Source: UBA940 sp031547885
Lineage (GTDB): Bacteria > Bacteroidota > Bacteroidia > Bacteroidales > Rikenellaceae
Length of the DNA stretch: 64,000 nucleotides
Assembly (NCBI GenBank): GCA_031547885.1
Contig: JAVBRO010000007.1
Location: 68,842-132,841 of the forward strand
Direction: 5' to 3'
The notes beneath the pieces were generated by a model. It was given only the letters and a program-made list of their open reading frames with translations. It did not search any database and was not told the DNA's origin. Shown in pieces: positions 1-9,400 of this stretch. The stretch's first letter is position 1, and every line of letters begins with the position of its first letter. The position numbers and the translations under genes were made by a program.

Positions 1-1
1 T

Positions 2-337
2 CCGTGCCCGGCGGGCTGGCGCGTACCCACCAAAAACGAGCAGGCGACATTGCTTGACGCAAGTAAAGTCGAGAGCGTGTGGGCAGCCGTGAACGGTGTC
101 GACGGCCGCAGGTTCACCGACCGTACTTCCGGAAAGTCCATTTTCATTCCCGCTGTCGGCAGCCGCGACAAAGCCGACGGCACGTTTATGGGCTCACTCG
201 GCTTCGGATTCTACTGGTCGGCTACGGCTGTCTACACCGACGAGGCGTGGGATCTGGCTTTCAATGAGGACGATTCCCGCCAGAGCAGCAACGACCGCAG
301 GATGGGCTTCACGGTCCGCTGCGTAAAATCAAAATAA
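2..337 (+). CDS. C-terminal part of a FISUMP-domain surface protein (5' end outside window)
   Basis: The frame is open from base 2, so the gene begins upstream of the window. The visible 111 residues begin with the CPAGWRVPT motif and contain GFYWSATAVY and a closing GFTVRCVK. This is the pattern of the C-terminal FISUMP (Fibrobacter succinogenes major paralogous) domain found in many Bacteroidota secreted lipoproteins and adhesin-like proteins. No catalytic role is known for the domain; a surface-exposed structural or binding role is usual. A TTG at base 50 could be mistaken for a start, but the conserved motif lies before it. The stop is 2 bases before the next gene, so the two are probably co-transcribed. 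Confidence 0.8.
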   Translation, partial: PCPAGWRVPTKNEQATLLDASKVESVWAAVNGVDGRRFTDRTSGKSIFIPAVGSRDKADGTFMGSLGFGFYWSATAVYTDEAWDLAFNEDDSRQSSNDRRMGFTVRCVKSK

Positions 338-339
338 CC

Positions 340-1011
340 ATGATTGATACTGAAACAATAAGCCGCATAGAACCCATGTGGCGGGACACCGGATTGCGTC
401 GCCACGACGGACCAGGGCTTACAGCCATACGCTTCGGCGATGATGCCGAGCCCCGATGGCAAACTGAAGCACTGGATGTGCCCCGGCTGCTGTTCGTCAC
501 AAGGGGACGTGTTGAACTATTGGTCAGGGGAGTCGGGCGATGCAGCATCCGCCGGGGACGCATGGCCTTGATTCCCGCTGGCCACCCCGCACGCCTGCGC
601 ATCCACGGCATTACCCGTGTGGTACTATGCAATATAGACACTGCGATGGCCTGCCGCGACGGGAGTACCGGCGAACGCCTTTCGCCCAGTTTCGTTTCCG
701 CCGATCGCCACATCACCGTGCACACCTGCACTAAAACCGTGGAGGATGTGTTGAGTTTGACGGAAATGTATCTGCGCCTGCACATCAGACAAAACTTCAC
801 GGAAAAACTACTCATGGTTAAACAGCATATTATGCTGACGCTTTACCGCCAATTCGGTATTGATTCGCACCTTGTCCCCATGCCCTGGCATGAACAGTTC
901 GACAAACTGATGAACAGCCGCCCGGAGAAACCGGTCATAACGCAGGAAGCGATGGAAATGGCGGAGCAAATGATCGAAGAAGTCCTGAAACCAAAATACA
1001 TGGAGGCCTGA
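340..1011 (+). CDS. AraC-type cupin sensor domain protein lacking the HTH domain
   Basis: The protein has 223 residues. Residues about 25-110 look like the cupin-type ligand-binding half of an AraC regulator, including a LLFVTRGRVELLV strand and the IRRGRMALIPAG turn. The remainder is a helical linker (about 130-190) and a short tail. The two C-terminal AraC helix-turn-helix motifs are absent, and the frame ends with a normal stop. It starts 2 bases after the FISUMP gene stop and lies upstream of rteC. It could be a truncated regulator, or a ligand-sensing partner that works without binding DNA; the sequence does not decide between these. Confidence 0.6.
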   Translation: MIDTETISRIEPMWRDTGLRRHDGPGLTAIRFGDDAEPRWQTEALDVPRLLFVTRGRVELLVRGVGRCSIRRGRMALIPAGHPARLRIHGITRVVLCNIDTAMACRDGSTGERLSPSFVSADRHITVHTCTKTVEDVLSLTEMYLRLHIRQNFTEKLLMVKQHIMLTLYRQFGIDSHLVPMPWHEQFDKLMNSRPEKPVITQEAMEMAEQMIEEVLKPKYMEA

Positions 1012-1125
1012 CAAAAATGGCGTAAAACCGCCGACCGCAAACTACTACCCATCCGATAAGAGGACGAGGATATATTCCGGCAAGAGATAAGCCGGACTAT
1101 GTGTTTAACCTAATAATCTTAACGT

Positions 1126-1965
1126 ATGGAACACTACTTACAAGAGTTGCAATGCAACGTGAAGAGCCGCCTGACGCTGATCCGCGACGACTCAAGACCT
1201 GTGGGCGAAAGGGCCAGGGAAGCCATCGGTTTCCTCGAAGAAACCTACCAACAGCTTAAAAAGTCTGTGACAGACTGTTCCTTCTCCAGCCCTGATGAGG
1301 AAATACGCTTCTTCAAGCATGTCAAGCCGCGTATAGTCTCCTATCTGATCTACAGCCTCAAAGTCTACGGTCTGGAGGTTAATCGTCCCGCTGGAAGCGA
1401 CCAGGCGCAGGCCGACTATCTGAGACGTGAACTGGAGGGTATCCGCATCTATTTCGAGCGCAATGCCGACCTATACCGCTACTACCGTTCGGGGGATACT
1501 TACCTGGACGGTTTTTATTTCAGGCGCGGCGCAGACCATGATGCGGGACCTCTGCCCGAAAGTTTTTATCTGGAGCGCGACCCTATGTTCTCGACAGCTT
1601 GTGATTTCAAGTTCTCAAAGATCATGGGCTATGAACTGTGGGAGGAGTACCTGAAAGGCAAACTGCGCCGGATGGAACAAGCGCCGCCTGCCGCCGGTCC
1701 CGGCTTGGTGGACGCAGAAGAAAGACACCGATGGACGGCGAGCAAGAACGACCTGATCGAACTGATTTACGCGCTGGACGAGGATGCCTGCATCGACAAT
1801 GGGAAAATCTCTCTGGCACAGTTGACCATTCTCTTTGAGCGAATGTTCCATATCGAGCTGGGCAACGTGTCGCGCAGTTTCAATGATATGAGGATACGCA
1901 ACCGCCCTACCCCGTTTTTGGAGCGGTTGATCCGGAATTTGTTACAAAGAATGAAACGGGAATAA
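1126..1965 (+). CDS. rteC: RteC-family conjugative-element regulator
   Basis: The protein has 279 residues. It has the RteC-type helical N-terminal half, the aromatic segment YFERNADLYRYYRSGDTYLDG (central part), a YLERDPMFSTACDFKFSKI block, and a C-terminal basic winged-helix-like part with NDMRIRNRPTPFLERL. In CTnDOT-type elements RteC activates transcription of the excision operon. The start at 1126 follows a region with no other candidate start. With the HTH gene at 2455 it suggests an integrated CTnDOT-like element or its remnant. No integrase, mobilisation or transfer genes are visible in the window; they may lie upstream or be lost. Confidence 0.85.
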   Translation: MEHYLQELQCNVKSRLTLIRDDSRPVGERAREAIGFLEETYQQLKKSVTDCSFSSPDEEIRFFKHVKPRIVSYLIYSLKVYGLEVNRPAGSDQAQADYLRRELEGIRIYFERNADLYRYYRSGDTYLDGFYFRRGADHDAGPLPESFYLERDPMFSTACDFKFSKIMGYELWEEYLKGKLRRMEQAPPAAGPGLVDAEERHRWTASKNDLIELIYALDEDACIDNGKISLAQLTILFERMFHIELGNVSRSFNDMRIRNRPTPFLERLIRNLLQRMKRE

Positions 1966-2454
1966 TATTAATATTTATTGGAATGATTTAAATTTGCAGA
2001 CTGAAAACCGGAAAAGGCTGTAGCTTTTTCCGGCATCGAGAGAAGGATATTGCTTTTGCGACTGATTCGGAAAACTGGCAGTTTAAAGAATTTTATCGGA
2101 CACAAAAGGACAGTATCCACGGCTCCTGTTTATGGGGCGTGGATCGGTCCGGTTCGATAAATGGCATGCCAGTGCCGCCGAATCCCCGGAGCGTGTTCAC
2201 GCCCCTTTCATACGACCACGAGTCGATACCCAACTGGCAAACGCCACATTTTCCATCTTGGAAGCCCCGAAAACCCGCCCGAAGCGGGATTTTTTGTTCT
2301 ATACAGAGTCGAAAATGTATTTTGGTGCAAATCGCTTATTGTATCTTGCAGTTATTCAGCGCCTTGAGCAAAAGAACAACAAGTTGGCAGTCAAACGGTT
2401 TTAGCATTCCGACCTTTGCATCACAACATAATCAAAGTCATTGCTATTGCCGGT
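1966..2454. other. Gene-free stretch between rteC and the HTH gene
   Basis: No convincing gene is visible in these 489 bases. The open frames on the + strand (for example 2132-2404) have no recognisable motifs and overlap each other. The stretch contains a likely intrinsic terminator at 2274-2296. It also has a weak promoter-like pair, TTTG at 2321-2324 and TATCTTGC at 2342-2349, which could serve the gene at 2455; its spacing of 17 bases is short for the Bacteroidota pattern. Confidence 0.5.
2274..2296 (+). terminator. Intrinsic terminator
   Basis: The stem CCCGC (2274-2278) pairs with GCGGG (2284-2288) and is followed by A and a run of six T. On the + strand it would end transcription coming from rteC before the HTH gene. 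Confidence 0.6.
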
Positions 2455-2751
2455 ATGAATATGCTTACAGATAGATTCCGAATAGAGGAGATGTTCAAAC
2501 AACTCATGGAGCGCTTTGACCGCATCGACCTCAAGCTGGACATCAAAGCCCAGATGGTCCACCCGCTCGACGGCGACAAACTCCTCGACAATCAGGATAT
2601 GTGCCAACTCTTCAAGATCGCCAAACGGACGTTGGCCGGCTACCGCCAGAAGAAGCTCATTCCGTACTACATCATCGACGGCAAAGCCTACTACAAAGCC
2701 TCCGAGATCCAGAGTTTTCTCAAAAAGAAAGGAAAGCTTACAGATAAATAA
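2455..2751 (+). CDS. Small HTH protein, excisionase-like
   Basis: The protein has 98 residues. The N-terminal 40 residues are a charged helix (EEMFKQLMERFDRIDLKL). Residues about 50-95 form a MerR/HTH_17-type DNA-binding domain with LLDNQDMCQLFKIAKRTL, YRQKKLIPYYIIDGKAYY and a closing helix. Such proteins in Bacteroides conjugative and mobilisable transposons act as excisionases or recombination directionality factors (Xis2-like). I chose the ATG at 2455 because the conserved part begins soon after it; an in-frame ATG lies at 2416. Downstream the element content stops abruptly and RHS fragments in the opposite direction begin, so the element end is probably near here or has been rearranged. 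Confidence 0.65.
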   Translation: MNMLTDRFRIEEMFKQLMERFDRIDLKLDIKAQMVHPLDGDKLLDNQDMCQLFKIAKRTLAGYRQKKLIPYYIIDGKAYYKASEIQSFLKKKGKLTDK

Positions 2752-2833
2752 TCTTCCGGGGTAATAACACCAATCCCTCTTTCAGCCCTGCAAATGAAAT
2801 CCGTTGCAGTGCTTTACTTTGGATCCATTCCTC

Positions 2834-3040
2834 CTATTCACACACAAGGCACTCCGAGTAATTGGGCCTATCTATAGAATATTTACCATCACCTAATTCA
2901 TGCATCCAGCTAAATAGCACTTGTACATTTCTTGTCAACTCCCACCTTCTTGGAATTGGAACATTAGTACAGTTATCTTGCACCCATTGCTTGACTTCCC
3001 CAAAGAAAAGCCTCTTCTTAACCGACAGATCCTTCGTATA
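2834..3040 (-). pseudogene. Possible frameshifted continuation of the RHS tip
   Basis: On the minus strand, one frame other than that of the RHS fragment stays open from 3040 to a TAG at 2834-2836. It reads like protein, with KKRLFFGEVKQWVQDN, RRWELTRNVQVLFSW and GDGKYSIDRPNYSE. It has no ATG start and overlaps the 3' end of the RHS fragment in a shifted frame. Either the RHS tip was frameshifted near 3020-3040, or this is the remnant of a neighbouring tip or immunity gene. I do not recognise the family. Confidence 0.3.
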
Positions 3041-3959
3041 TTATTATGGTTCCATCGACTCCTCCATTCTCATTCACCGATTGGCCTTCTCCAGGTACAA
3101 AACTTCCTTTTACGAGTGTTGTGACTTCATTTTCTGTTTTATATTTTGTTCCCGGACTTATAATATATCCGATATTTGCAGACATGTTTGCCACATTCTC
3201 GAAAGCCTCCCTTCCGGTTTCCGTAGCTCTCATGGCAGCAGTTCCTCTTTTGAACGCAGGGGTGGCATAATTTGTGAAATTGCCATTTTCCCACATTGGG
3301 TTACCGATAAGGTCAACCCATGTTCTCCCGTCCGGGTCGATCCTCCGTATAGGATTATTACCTACATACGCATACGGACTTATCCGATAATATTTTCTCG
3401 CCAGCGGATCGACTACTATCCACCTGCCTGTTGCAGGATCGTACATCCGGACGCCGAAGTCGCTGTACGGCAGTCCGAAAACGCCCTGTTCCTCTTTACC
3501 GCTGAATCGGTAACGGTTTGGGGTAATGGCACTTCCGCCCGTGTCCCAACGCTGGCCGAACGAGTGGTAGTTGTTCCTTTCGGCAACTTCGCCGGAAGCC
3601 GCGTTAAACACCGCACGGGTACTGCCCAGATGATCCGTCAGGAAATAGTTGACTTCGTAATCGTTGCTGGCCTTGTTGATCCTGCCTCCGCCGAATGCCG
3701 TGCTTTCGAGTTCCAGAGTGCCGCCGTTCTTTTTATATACCAAAGAACCTAGATATTCCAGGCCGAAAGTATTGTCCCCGTTGACAGCACTTGCCTTTCG
3801 CCCGTCGGCGAGCCACTTGTAGGTCGCCAGGGTGTTGTTGGACGTGTCCTTGACCCGGCTCACCAAATTTAAGAAATTATATTTCAATTTCAAAGCGTTG
3901 AGGCCGCTGCATTTCAGCCTTTTTAGGGCGCAAAAATCAACAGGTATGAACTTACGAGT
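3018..3959 (-). pseudogene. RHS core fragment with variable C-terminal tip
   Basis: The frame is open from codon 3957-3959 to a TAA at 3018-3020, with no ATG; the first possible start is TTG at 3893. It has the RHS hallmarks in order: KYNFLNLVSRVKD, then NYFLTDHLGSTRAVF, NNYHSFGQRWD, NRYRFSGKEEQ, YDFGVRMYDPATGRW-like residues and YAYVGNNPIRRIDPDG. About 105 residues of non-conserved tip follow the DPDG motif, as in RHS/YD-repeat polymorphic toxins where this end holds the toxin domain. The tip is not recognisable to me. A complete gene would have thousands of bases of YD repeats upstream; here it begins at a palindromic repeat (3932-3964), so this is an orphan tip fragment. Confidence 0.75.
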
Positions 3960-3964
3960 TCATC
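3932..3964. repeat. 33-bp repeat with palindromic core, copy A
   Basis: This copy matches 4482-4514 at 29 of 33 positions. Its core is the palindrome TGAACT-TACG-AGTTCA at 3947-3962. It sits exactly where the RHS core fragment loses homology at its 5' side. A recombination site or a small inserted palindromic element are the two simplest explanations. Confidence 0.65.
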
Positions 3965-4003
3965 CCTGTCTGTCATTTAATTAGGAGCTGATTTTATTAT
4001 GCT

Positions 4004-4501
4004 CTACGAGTCGCCGTTGTTCACCATCGTGGTTAGCTGGTTGCCGTTGTAGGCCGTGAACGACATCTCTTCATCCGGCGTCGATGCGTCGCTCATGTAG
4101 CGCTTCATCGCAAGCATATTGCCCATTTTGTCGTAGGAGATGTCCTTTTCGGTGAAGGAGTTGGTCTGGACGGGCGATCCCGCGAGATAGCGTTTAATGT
4201 CGACCAGGCGGTTCAGGGCGTCGTAGTTGAAGCCGTAGGTGTTGAGCGTGTTGTCGGCTCCGGTACCCTTGTGTTTCCAGTCCCACTCGGTGATATTGCT
4301 CGTCCAGCTTGCGGCGATCTCCGGCCGCAGCGGGTCGTTGTAGCGCAGCGCCATCTCGAAGTGGGGGCTCGACTGGCCGGTGAGCCAGCCGCGGACGTTG
4401 TAGTCGAAAGTCTCGGTGAAAGCGCCAGCCGTCCCGGCCCCGTAAGTTTTGGCGACCAGCCGCCCGAGTTCGTCGTAACATAAAAAGCAACATGGATGAA
4501 C
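4004..4501 (-). pseudogene. RHS YD-repeat fragment
   Basis: The minus-strand frame is open from 4501 (just after a TAA) to a TAG at 4004-4006, about 165 codons. It has typical YD-repeat text: CYDELGRLVAKTYG, FDYNVRGWLTGQSSPHFEM, LRYNDPLRPEIAASW, YGFNYDALNRLVDIKRY, ISYDKMGNMLAMKRY and YNGNQLTTMVNNGDS. No start codon precedes the conserved part. At its 5' end it abuts the second palindromic repeat copy; at its 3' end it stops, and a 39-base spacer leads to the first copy. It is a stranded internal segment of an RHS gene. Confidence 0.75.
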
Positions 4502-4514
4502 TTATGAGTTCATC
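4482..4514. repeat. 33-bp repeat with palindromic core, copy B
   Basis: Second copy of the repeat at 3932-3964. Here the palindrome arms are 8 bases and perfect: GATGAACT (4495-4502) and AGTTCATC (4507-4514) around TATG. On the minus strand it separates a short RHS remnant (ending ...KDLMYD) from the next RHS segment (beginning CYDELGRL). Confidence 0.65.
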
Positions 4515-4520
4515 GCTTAT

Positions 4521-4562
4521 ATCATACATCAGGTCCTTGATCGTGGTGTTGCCTGGAGTTCC
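4521..4562 (-). pseudogene. Short RHS remnant
   Basis: Fourteen codons on the minus strand read GTPGNTTIKDLMYD, which fits the segment just before a YDELGRL motif in an RHS protein. It lies immediately downstream of the fimbrillin-like lipoprotein stop (4567) and is cut off by repeat copy B. The tyrosine-aspartate codons here (TATGAT) differ from those that begin the next fragment (TACGAC), so this is not a simple target duplication. Confidence 0.45.
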
Positions 4563-4566
4563 TTAT

Positions 4567-5661
4567 TTATGGGTTAGGGACGATTATTCCTGTCGCCGGG
4601 TCGACCGTCAGCTCTATCTGCGAACCGAGCGGTTTGTCGATCGCGATCTGGGGATGGCCCGGTTTCCGGACGTATTCGATATCCACGCCGTAGTCCGGCA
4701 GTGAAATGAACGGCAGCGAGCCCTCTCCGTTTGCATCCAGCGTAAGAATTCCTGCGAATGTATCCGCGCCTTCGATCTTCACGTCGAGCGTCTGGTTTTC
4801 GTATCCCACTATTCTGAACTTCGTACTGCTGCCGTCGGTAACCCCGCCGCCCGATTCCTCCCACGGGCAGATGGATACATCGCCGCAAACCAGACCTCCG
4901 GTATTGATCGCCAAAGATATCGCGTATCGCGTATTCTTCATAAAAACGGATTCGGCATCTGTTCCGGCCTTCACTTTCCTGGTGTATTCCACGCCGTTAT
5001 AGTCGAGCGTCACCGCGGCTTCCGAGTCGCCGGGGGCTATTATGACGAGAAATTTCCCGGCCTCCCCGGCAACAGTCACGTCATAGGCGGCAATGCTTTT
5101 ATTCACTTTCACCGACCTTATCATAGCAGGATCGAGGGCCGCGTCGAAATTCATCTCGAACAGAGTGTTCGCATGCGACAGCGTCGCCGACGCAAGGCTC
5201 TTTACAGGGGTCTGGTTTGCAATTTCGCATACCGCGACGTCTGCATCGAGCAGTTGCTGCGCCGTCGCGTCTTTCTGGGCGGCAATGGGATCGGCCGCGC
5301 TGCCCGACAGTTTCAGCGACACCTTGTGGTTGCTGAAATCGGGAAACCGTACGCAGACGGATTCGGGAACCCATTTGCCGGTCTGATCGTCGTAAATGTA
5401 GTATGCGAAGTTGCCCGGATCGGTACCTATCGTCACGGTTAGTTTGTGCCCGGCTTCGCTTCGGTCTGCACAGCCGGTCAGGGTGGGATCGGAAGTATCG
5501 ACCGAACGCATGGCAACGATTCGGGCGCCGACTGCCGCGTCGATCATCTCGATTCCCGGGGGCATGGTGTCTCCGGGTTGCGCGGCAGGGGATTTTCCGC
5601 ATCCAGCCGCACACAGCACAGCCGCAGCCGCGATAAAATATAATATCCTGTTCATTCTCAT
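4567..5661 (-). CDS. Fimbrillin-like (Mfa family) lipoprotein
   Basis: The protein has 364 residues and begins with a lipoprotein signal (ILYFIAAAAVLCAAGC, Cys at about 21). The body is predicted beta-rich. It ends with the layout common to Mfa-like fimbrillins: a strand segment, a VSICPWEESGG motif near residue 268, and a C-terminal beta domain of about 90 residues ending in TGIIVPNP. It is the last gene of the fimbrial operon, 2 bases after the preceding stop. Proteins of this type are exported, lipid-anchored, and polymerise into or decorate fimbriae after protease trimming; a stalk or tip role cannot be told apart here. A second ATG 6 bases further in is an equally possible start. Confidence 0.6.
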   Translation of the reverse strand: MRMNRILYFIAAAAVLCAAGCGKSPAAQPGDTMPPGIEMIDAAVGARIVAMRSVDTSDPTLTGCADRSEAGHKLTVTIGTDPGNFAYYIYDDQTGKWVPESVCVRFPDFSNHKVSLKLSGSAADPIAAQKDATAQQLLDADVAVCEIANQTPVKSLASATLSHANTLFEMNFDAALDPAMIRSVKVNKSIAAYDVTVAGEAGKFLVIIAPGDSEAAVTLDYNGVEYTRKVKAGTDAESVFMKNTRYAISLAINTGGLVCGDVSICPWEESGGGVTDGSSTKFRIVGYENQTLDVKIEGADTFAGILTLDANGEGSLPFISLPDYGVDIEYVRKPGHPQIAIDKPLGSQIELTVDPATGIIVPNP

Positions 5662-5663
5662 CT

Positions 5664-6416
5664 TTATTCTGCAATTATACGGATCGTGTGGTGGCTGCCG
5701 GGAGTGAAGCCGGTTACAGCCGTTCCGATGGTGAAAGTGTACATCGCCGGATCGTTTTCCACCGTGAGTGCGCCTGTCCGTCCCGCGGCAAAGAGTGTGC
5801 TGCCTGCATCGGGAGCGAATATCAATTGAGCGTCGACACCCCCCGCCGGATTCTGGCAGCAGGCGGAGAACCCTCCGATGGTAAGTTTAGTGATCTTGCG
5901 TCCGTACATCGCTCCGTCGAGCACGAAAGCCGCCTTACTGCGTTCGTGGAGCAGCGAAACGAAAACCCTGGGCGTGTAGACCGCGCTTTTGGACGCGCTC
6001 AGCCAGTCGGTCGTAAGGAAAGCATCCCTGGTGCTCTGGTCAGCCGGGACCGTCGCGCCTAGCGTTGTGCGCAGCTCTTCCGAGGGCCATTTTATCGTGA
6101 AGCTCAACCCGGAACCGTCGGCCGGGAAACGGAAGGCGCCGTCCTCCTCGACAGCCGCGAGATGTTTGTTTGCGGCGTCGTACCCATACTCCGCGGTCAC
6201 GCCGCCTATGGTCACATCGACCTTGCCGTAGCCGTCGACGCCGAAATAATCCTCCGCGGTGTAGTTTACCGCCGCCCGTGTGCCTTCGTCGACGGAGGGG
6301 ATCACGACAAGCGCACCCGCCTGCCGCGGCGTAAGGTCGTCGCCGGTTTCGCCGCATGCGTTCAGCAGAAGCAGCGCGCACGACAGCGCCAAAATGTTTA
6401 TTATCTGTTTTCTCAT
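5664..6416 (-). CDS. Fimbrillin-like lipoprotein
   Basis: The protein has 250 residues from the ATG at 6416, chosen because the lipoprotein signal (INILALSCALLLLNAC) begins there; a longer frame to 6452 would add residues before it. The body has VVIPSVDEGTRAAV, a pattern often seen near the processing region of fimbrillin family N-termini. Later strands such as FTIKWPSEELRTTL and a C-terminal HHTIRIIAE strand follow. It lies between the large adhesin and the last fimbrillin-like gene, with small gaps, so it is part of the same transcript. Probably a fimbrial accessory or structural subunit. Confidence 0.55.
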   Translation of the reverse strand: MRKQIINILALSCALLLLNACGETGDDLTPRQAGALVVIPSVDEGTRAAVNYTAEDYFGVDGYGKVDVTIGGVTAEYGYDAANKHLAAVEEDGAFRFPADGSGLSFTIKWPSEELRTTLGATVPADQSTRDAFLTTDWLSASKSAVYTPRVFVSLLHERSKAAFVLDGAMYGRKITKLTIGGFSACCQNPAGGVDAQLIFAPDAGSTLFAAGRTGALTVENDPAMYTFTIGTAVTGFTPGSHHTIRIIAE

Positions 6417-6439
6417 CTTTTCAGTCGTTGAAGTGCCGG

Positions 6440-9400
6440 TTATTCCCACCATAATTTAGGATACTCTCCGCCGTATGACCCGAGGCTCTTCCAGAACCTG
6501 CCCGACGCCGCGTCGGGACCTGTCATCCACGCGGTGTCCCACGCCGCGATATTCCCTGCCGCGGCGACGCCCCAATTGACCGCCGCGTCGTCCGAAGGCC
6601 AATTAGCCGCGCTCATGGGCAGGTTGTCGGCAATATCGAATTTATTGGCCCGAAGCGCAACGTCCGGCAAAGAAGGGTTGTTGTCCCAGTAGTTGTTCTT
6701 AATGAACGTGTATTTCTGCATTACGTTGGATCCGTACACGCGCGATGTGATGCCGCCCATCGTCGCGGCCCCTGAAACCACGCCCGTATTGTAGCAGGCC
6801 TGGATTGTGAAGTGCGGTTCCCAGGCGACTACTGAAACGGCTAAAGTCCACTGCGAGCCGGCTATGCCGCCAGCATAAGTTCCGGTCGATGTTACGCTGC
6901 CCGTGTTGTAGCATGCCGTGACGTATGCCTCGTATGGATCACGAAGCCTGAAACCGTCGTTTGTCAGGAATCCGTAAACCCCTCCGACATAGTCCGCACC
7001 AGTGACGCTGCCCCTGTTGTAGCAGGCGATCGTAGGGGCGGCTCCCCAACCGACCACGCCGCCGACGTAATTTCCATCAGAGGTCACGCTGCCGGCATTA
7101 CCGCACATATACACGCCAAGGTTCGTGTCGAACAGCCCGCTGTGGTCGAACGTCGGGGTAGTCTGAAATCCTGTGATGCCGCCGGCGTAGTTCTTTTCGC
7201 TCTTGACGCCGGCCTTGTTTATGCTCGACACGACCCTTCCCTGGTTATAGCCGGTGATTCCGCCCGCGTAGTGGTCTTTACAGAGAACCGTCGCCGCTGC
7301 CTCGTTCACACAATTTTCGATAAGGCCGATGTTGTAACCCGCGATACCGCCGGATGCACCCCAGGCAGGGGTCGTAACGAGGTCTACGCCTGCCGCAGTT
7401 ACTTTCGCGTAATTCGTACATCCATTTATGTGGGATGTGCGCTCCTTAGCGTAAGCCGACGGAGGGAGGCCGGCCTGTCCGCAGATACCGCCTACTGCCA
7501 CATAGCCTTCGATCTCGCCGGTGTTGCGGCAGTCGGTTATCGTTGCGCCCTGTGTTTCGCCGCAGATACCACCTGTCTTTTGGCTGCGATCGTCGGTATA
7601 AGTTACTTTCCCGCTGTTTTCGCAGCTTTTCACTTCGAATGCGAAACCGGTCTGGAAATTGACTTCGCCTGCGATTCCGCCCACCTGCCTGCGGCCCGAA
7701 ACGTGGGAGTAGTTGTGGCATCCTGAGATATCGCCGTAGGATACTCCGCTGATACCGCCCGCTCCGTCAGTTGCATCTATCCTGCCGTAGTTCCGGCAGT
7801 CGGCGACATCCATAAAATATGACAGCCCGACGATGCCGCCTGTGTATGAACTCTCTTCGAACAGGAACGTGCCGGCCTGGTATCTGTCGCCGAACGCCTT
7901 CACGGTTCCGCGGTTGATGCAGTTCTTAGTCGTCTTCGGCGCTGCTGAAGTACTTCCGTATATGCCGCCGGCAATGCCGCCGGTCAATCCGCGGGCCGTG
8001 ACGTTGCCTGTGTTTTCGCACGATTCGATGTTCTGGCTGGAATACCCTGCGATCCCGCCTACGGTAATGGCTTCGGAAACCACTGTTCCGCTGTTGCTGC
8101 ATCCGGTTATCGGAGGCATAGCTGCGGTCGTGCTCAGCATGCCGACGATGCCGCCCATGTATGAGCGCAGTTCGTCGGCCGTACCGGTGTCCTTATAATA
8201 TGAACTTTCGACGCGCCCCGAGTTGGTGCAGCCGGAAATGTAGCCCGAGGTGTGCATCCTGGCGATAACGCCGCCCACGTAGCGTGTGCCGGTAATCTTA
8301 CCCGAATTGCAACAGCCTGTGACGTTTGCGTAGCCTAGTCCGACCACGCCGCCAGTATAGGTTCCGGTGGAACTGACGGCACCTATATTGGAGCAGCCTG
8401 TGACGTTTGCGTTGCTTAGTGCGACTACGCCGCCGGTGTAGTTTCCTGTGGAGCCGACGATGCCTTTGTTGGTGCAATCCTCGACGAAGCCGGGACTGTC
8501 GGCTACGACGCCGGCAGTGTAGGTGGATTTGCCGGCTATTTCGCCGTAGTTGATACAGCCTGCAACAGTATTGTTAGCGGCATTGATCCCTACTACACCG
8601 CCGATCTTGTTCGCCAGTCCGCCAATCTTGCCGTAGTTGTAGCTGTTCCTGACCATCCCCACGTAGTTCCAGCCCACGACCCCGCCGAACGTCGTTTTGG
8701 CGGCAGTTGCGTTTATGGTTATACTGCCGCGGTTGATGCAGTTTTCGACGGTCCCGTTCCAGTTCAGGGCCGCGATGCCGCCGACGATGCTTTCCGAAGC
8801 GGTGATGTTGGCTTCGTTGATGCAGTCGCGTATGATGCTGTCGCCCTCGTTCCTTCCGCATATCGCGCCCGAATACCCCTGCGCGAAGGTCAGCGAGCCT
8901 GAAGCAATGTGGACACCGCTGATCAGCGCGCCGCCGTTCGTTGCGGCGAACAGTCCCGCTTTTTGGTCGGCTGCGCTGAATTTCAGGTTGCTGATCTTGA
9001 ACCCGCCGCCTACGTACGAGCCGGTGAACGGATATTTGTATCCTATTGGGTACCATGTGCTGTATCCGCTCATGTCGATGTCGCGGACCTGGTAGTGGTG
9101 TTTCGCGACTCCGCCGGACGATCCGCCGTCGATGGCCAGCAGTTGCACCGGCGTGGCGACCAGAACGCGTTTCAGTTTAAGCGTGTCGCAGCTGCCCGGG
9201 ACGGCCGGAATGAACTCCCACAACACCGCCCTGTCGGCTTTCGGCGAGGTCATCTCCACGCGCACGTCGCCGTTGTAGCCGTAGACGCCGTCTATGGCCA
9301 TCGATATGTTTGTAGCGCCTGTCGCGTATCCAACCCCGGGTTTTTCGGCGTCTTTCGTCACGTTCGACGAGAAACGTGTGTTGTCCGTCCCGATCAGTTC

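Noticed and set aside
2132..2404. Open frame on the + strand after rteC
   Set aside because: It spans an intrinsic terminator (2274-2296), overlaps two other open frames and has no recognisable domain.
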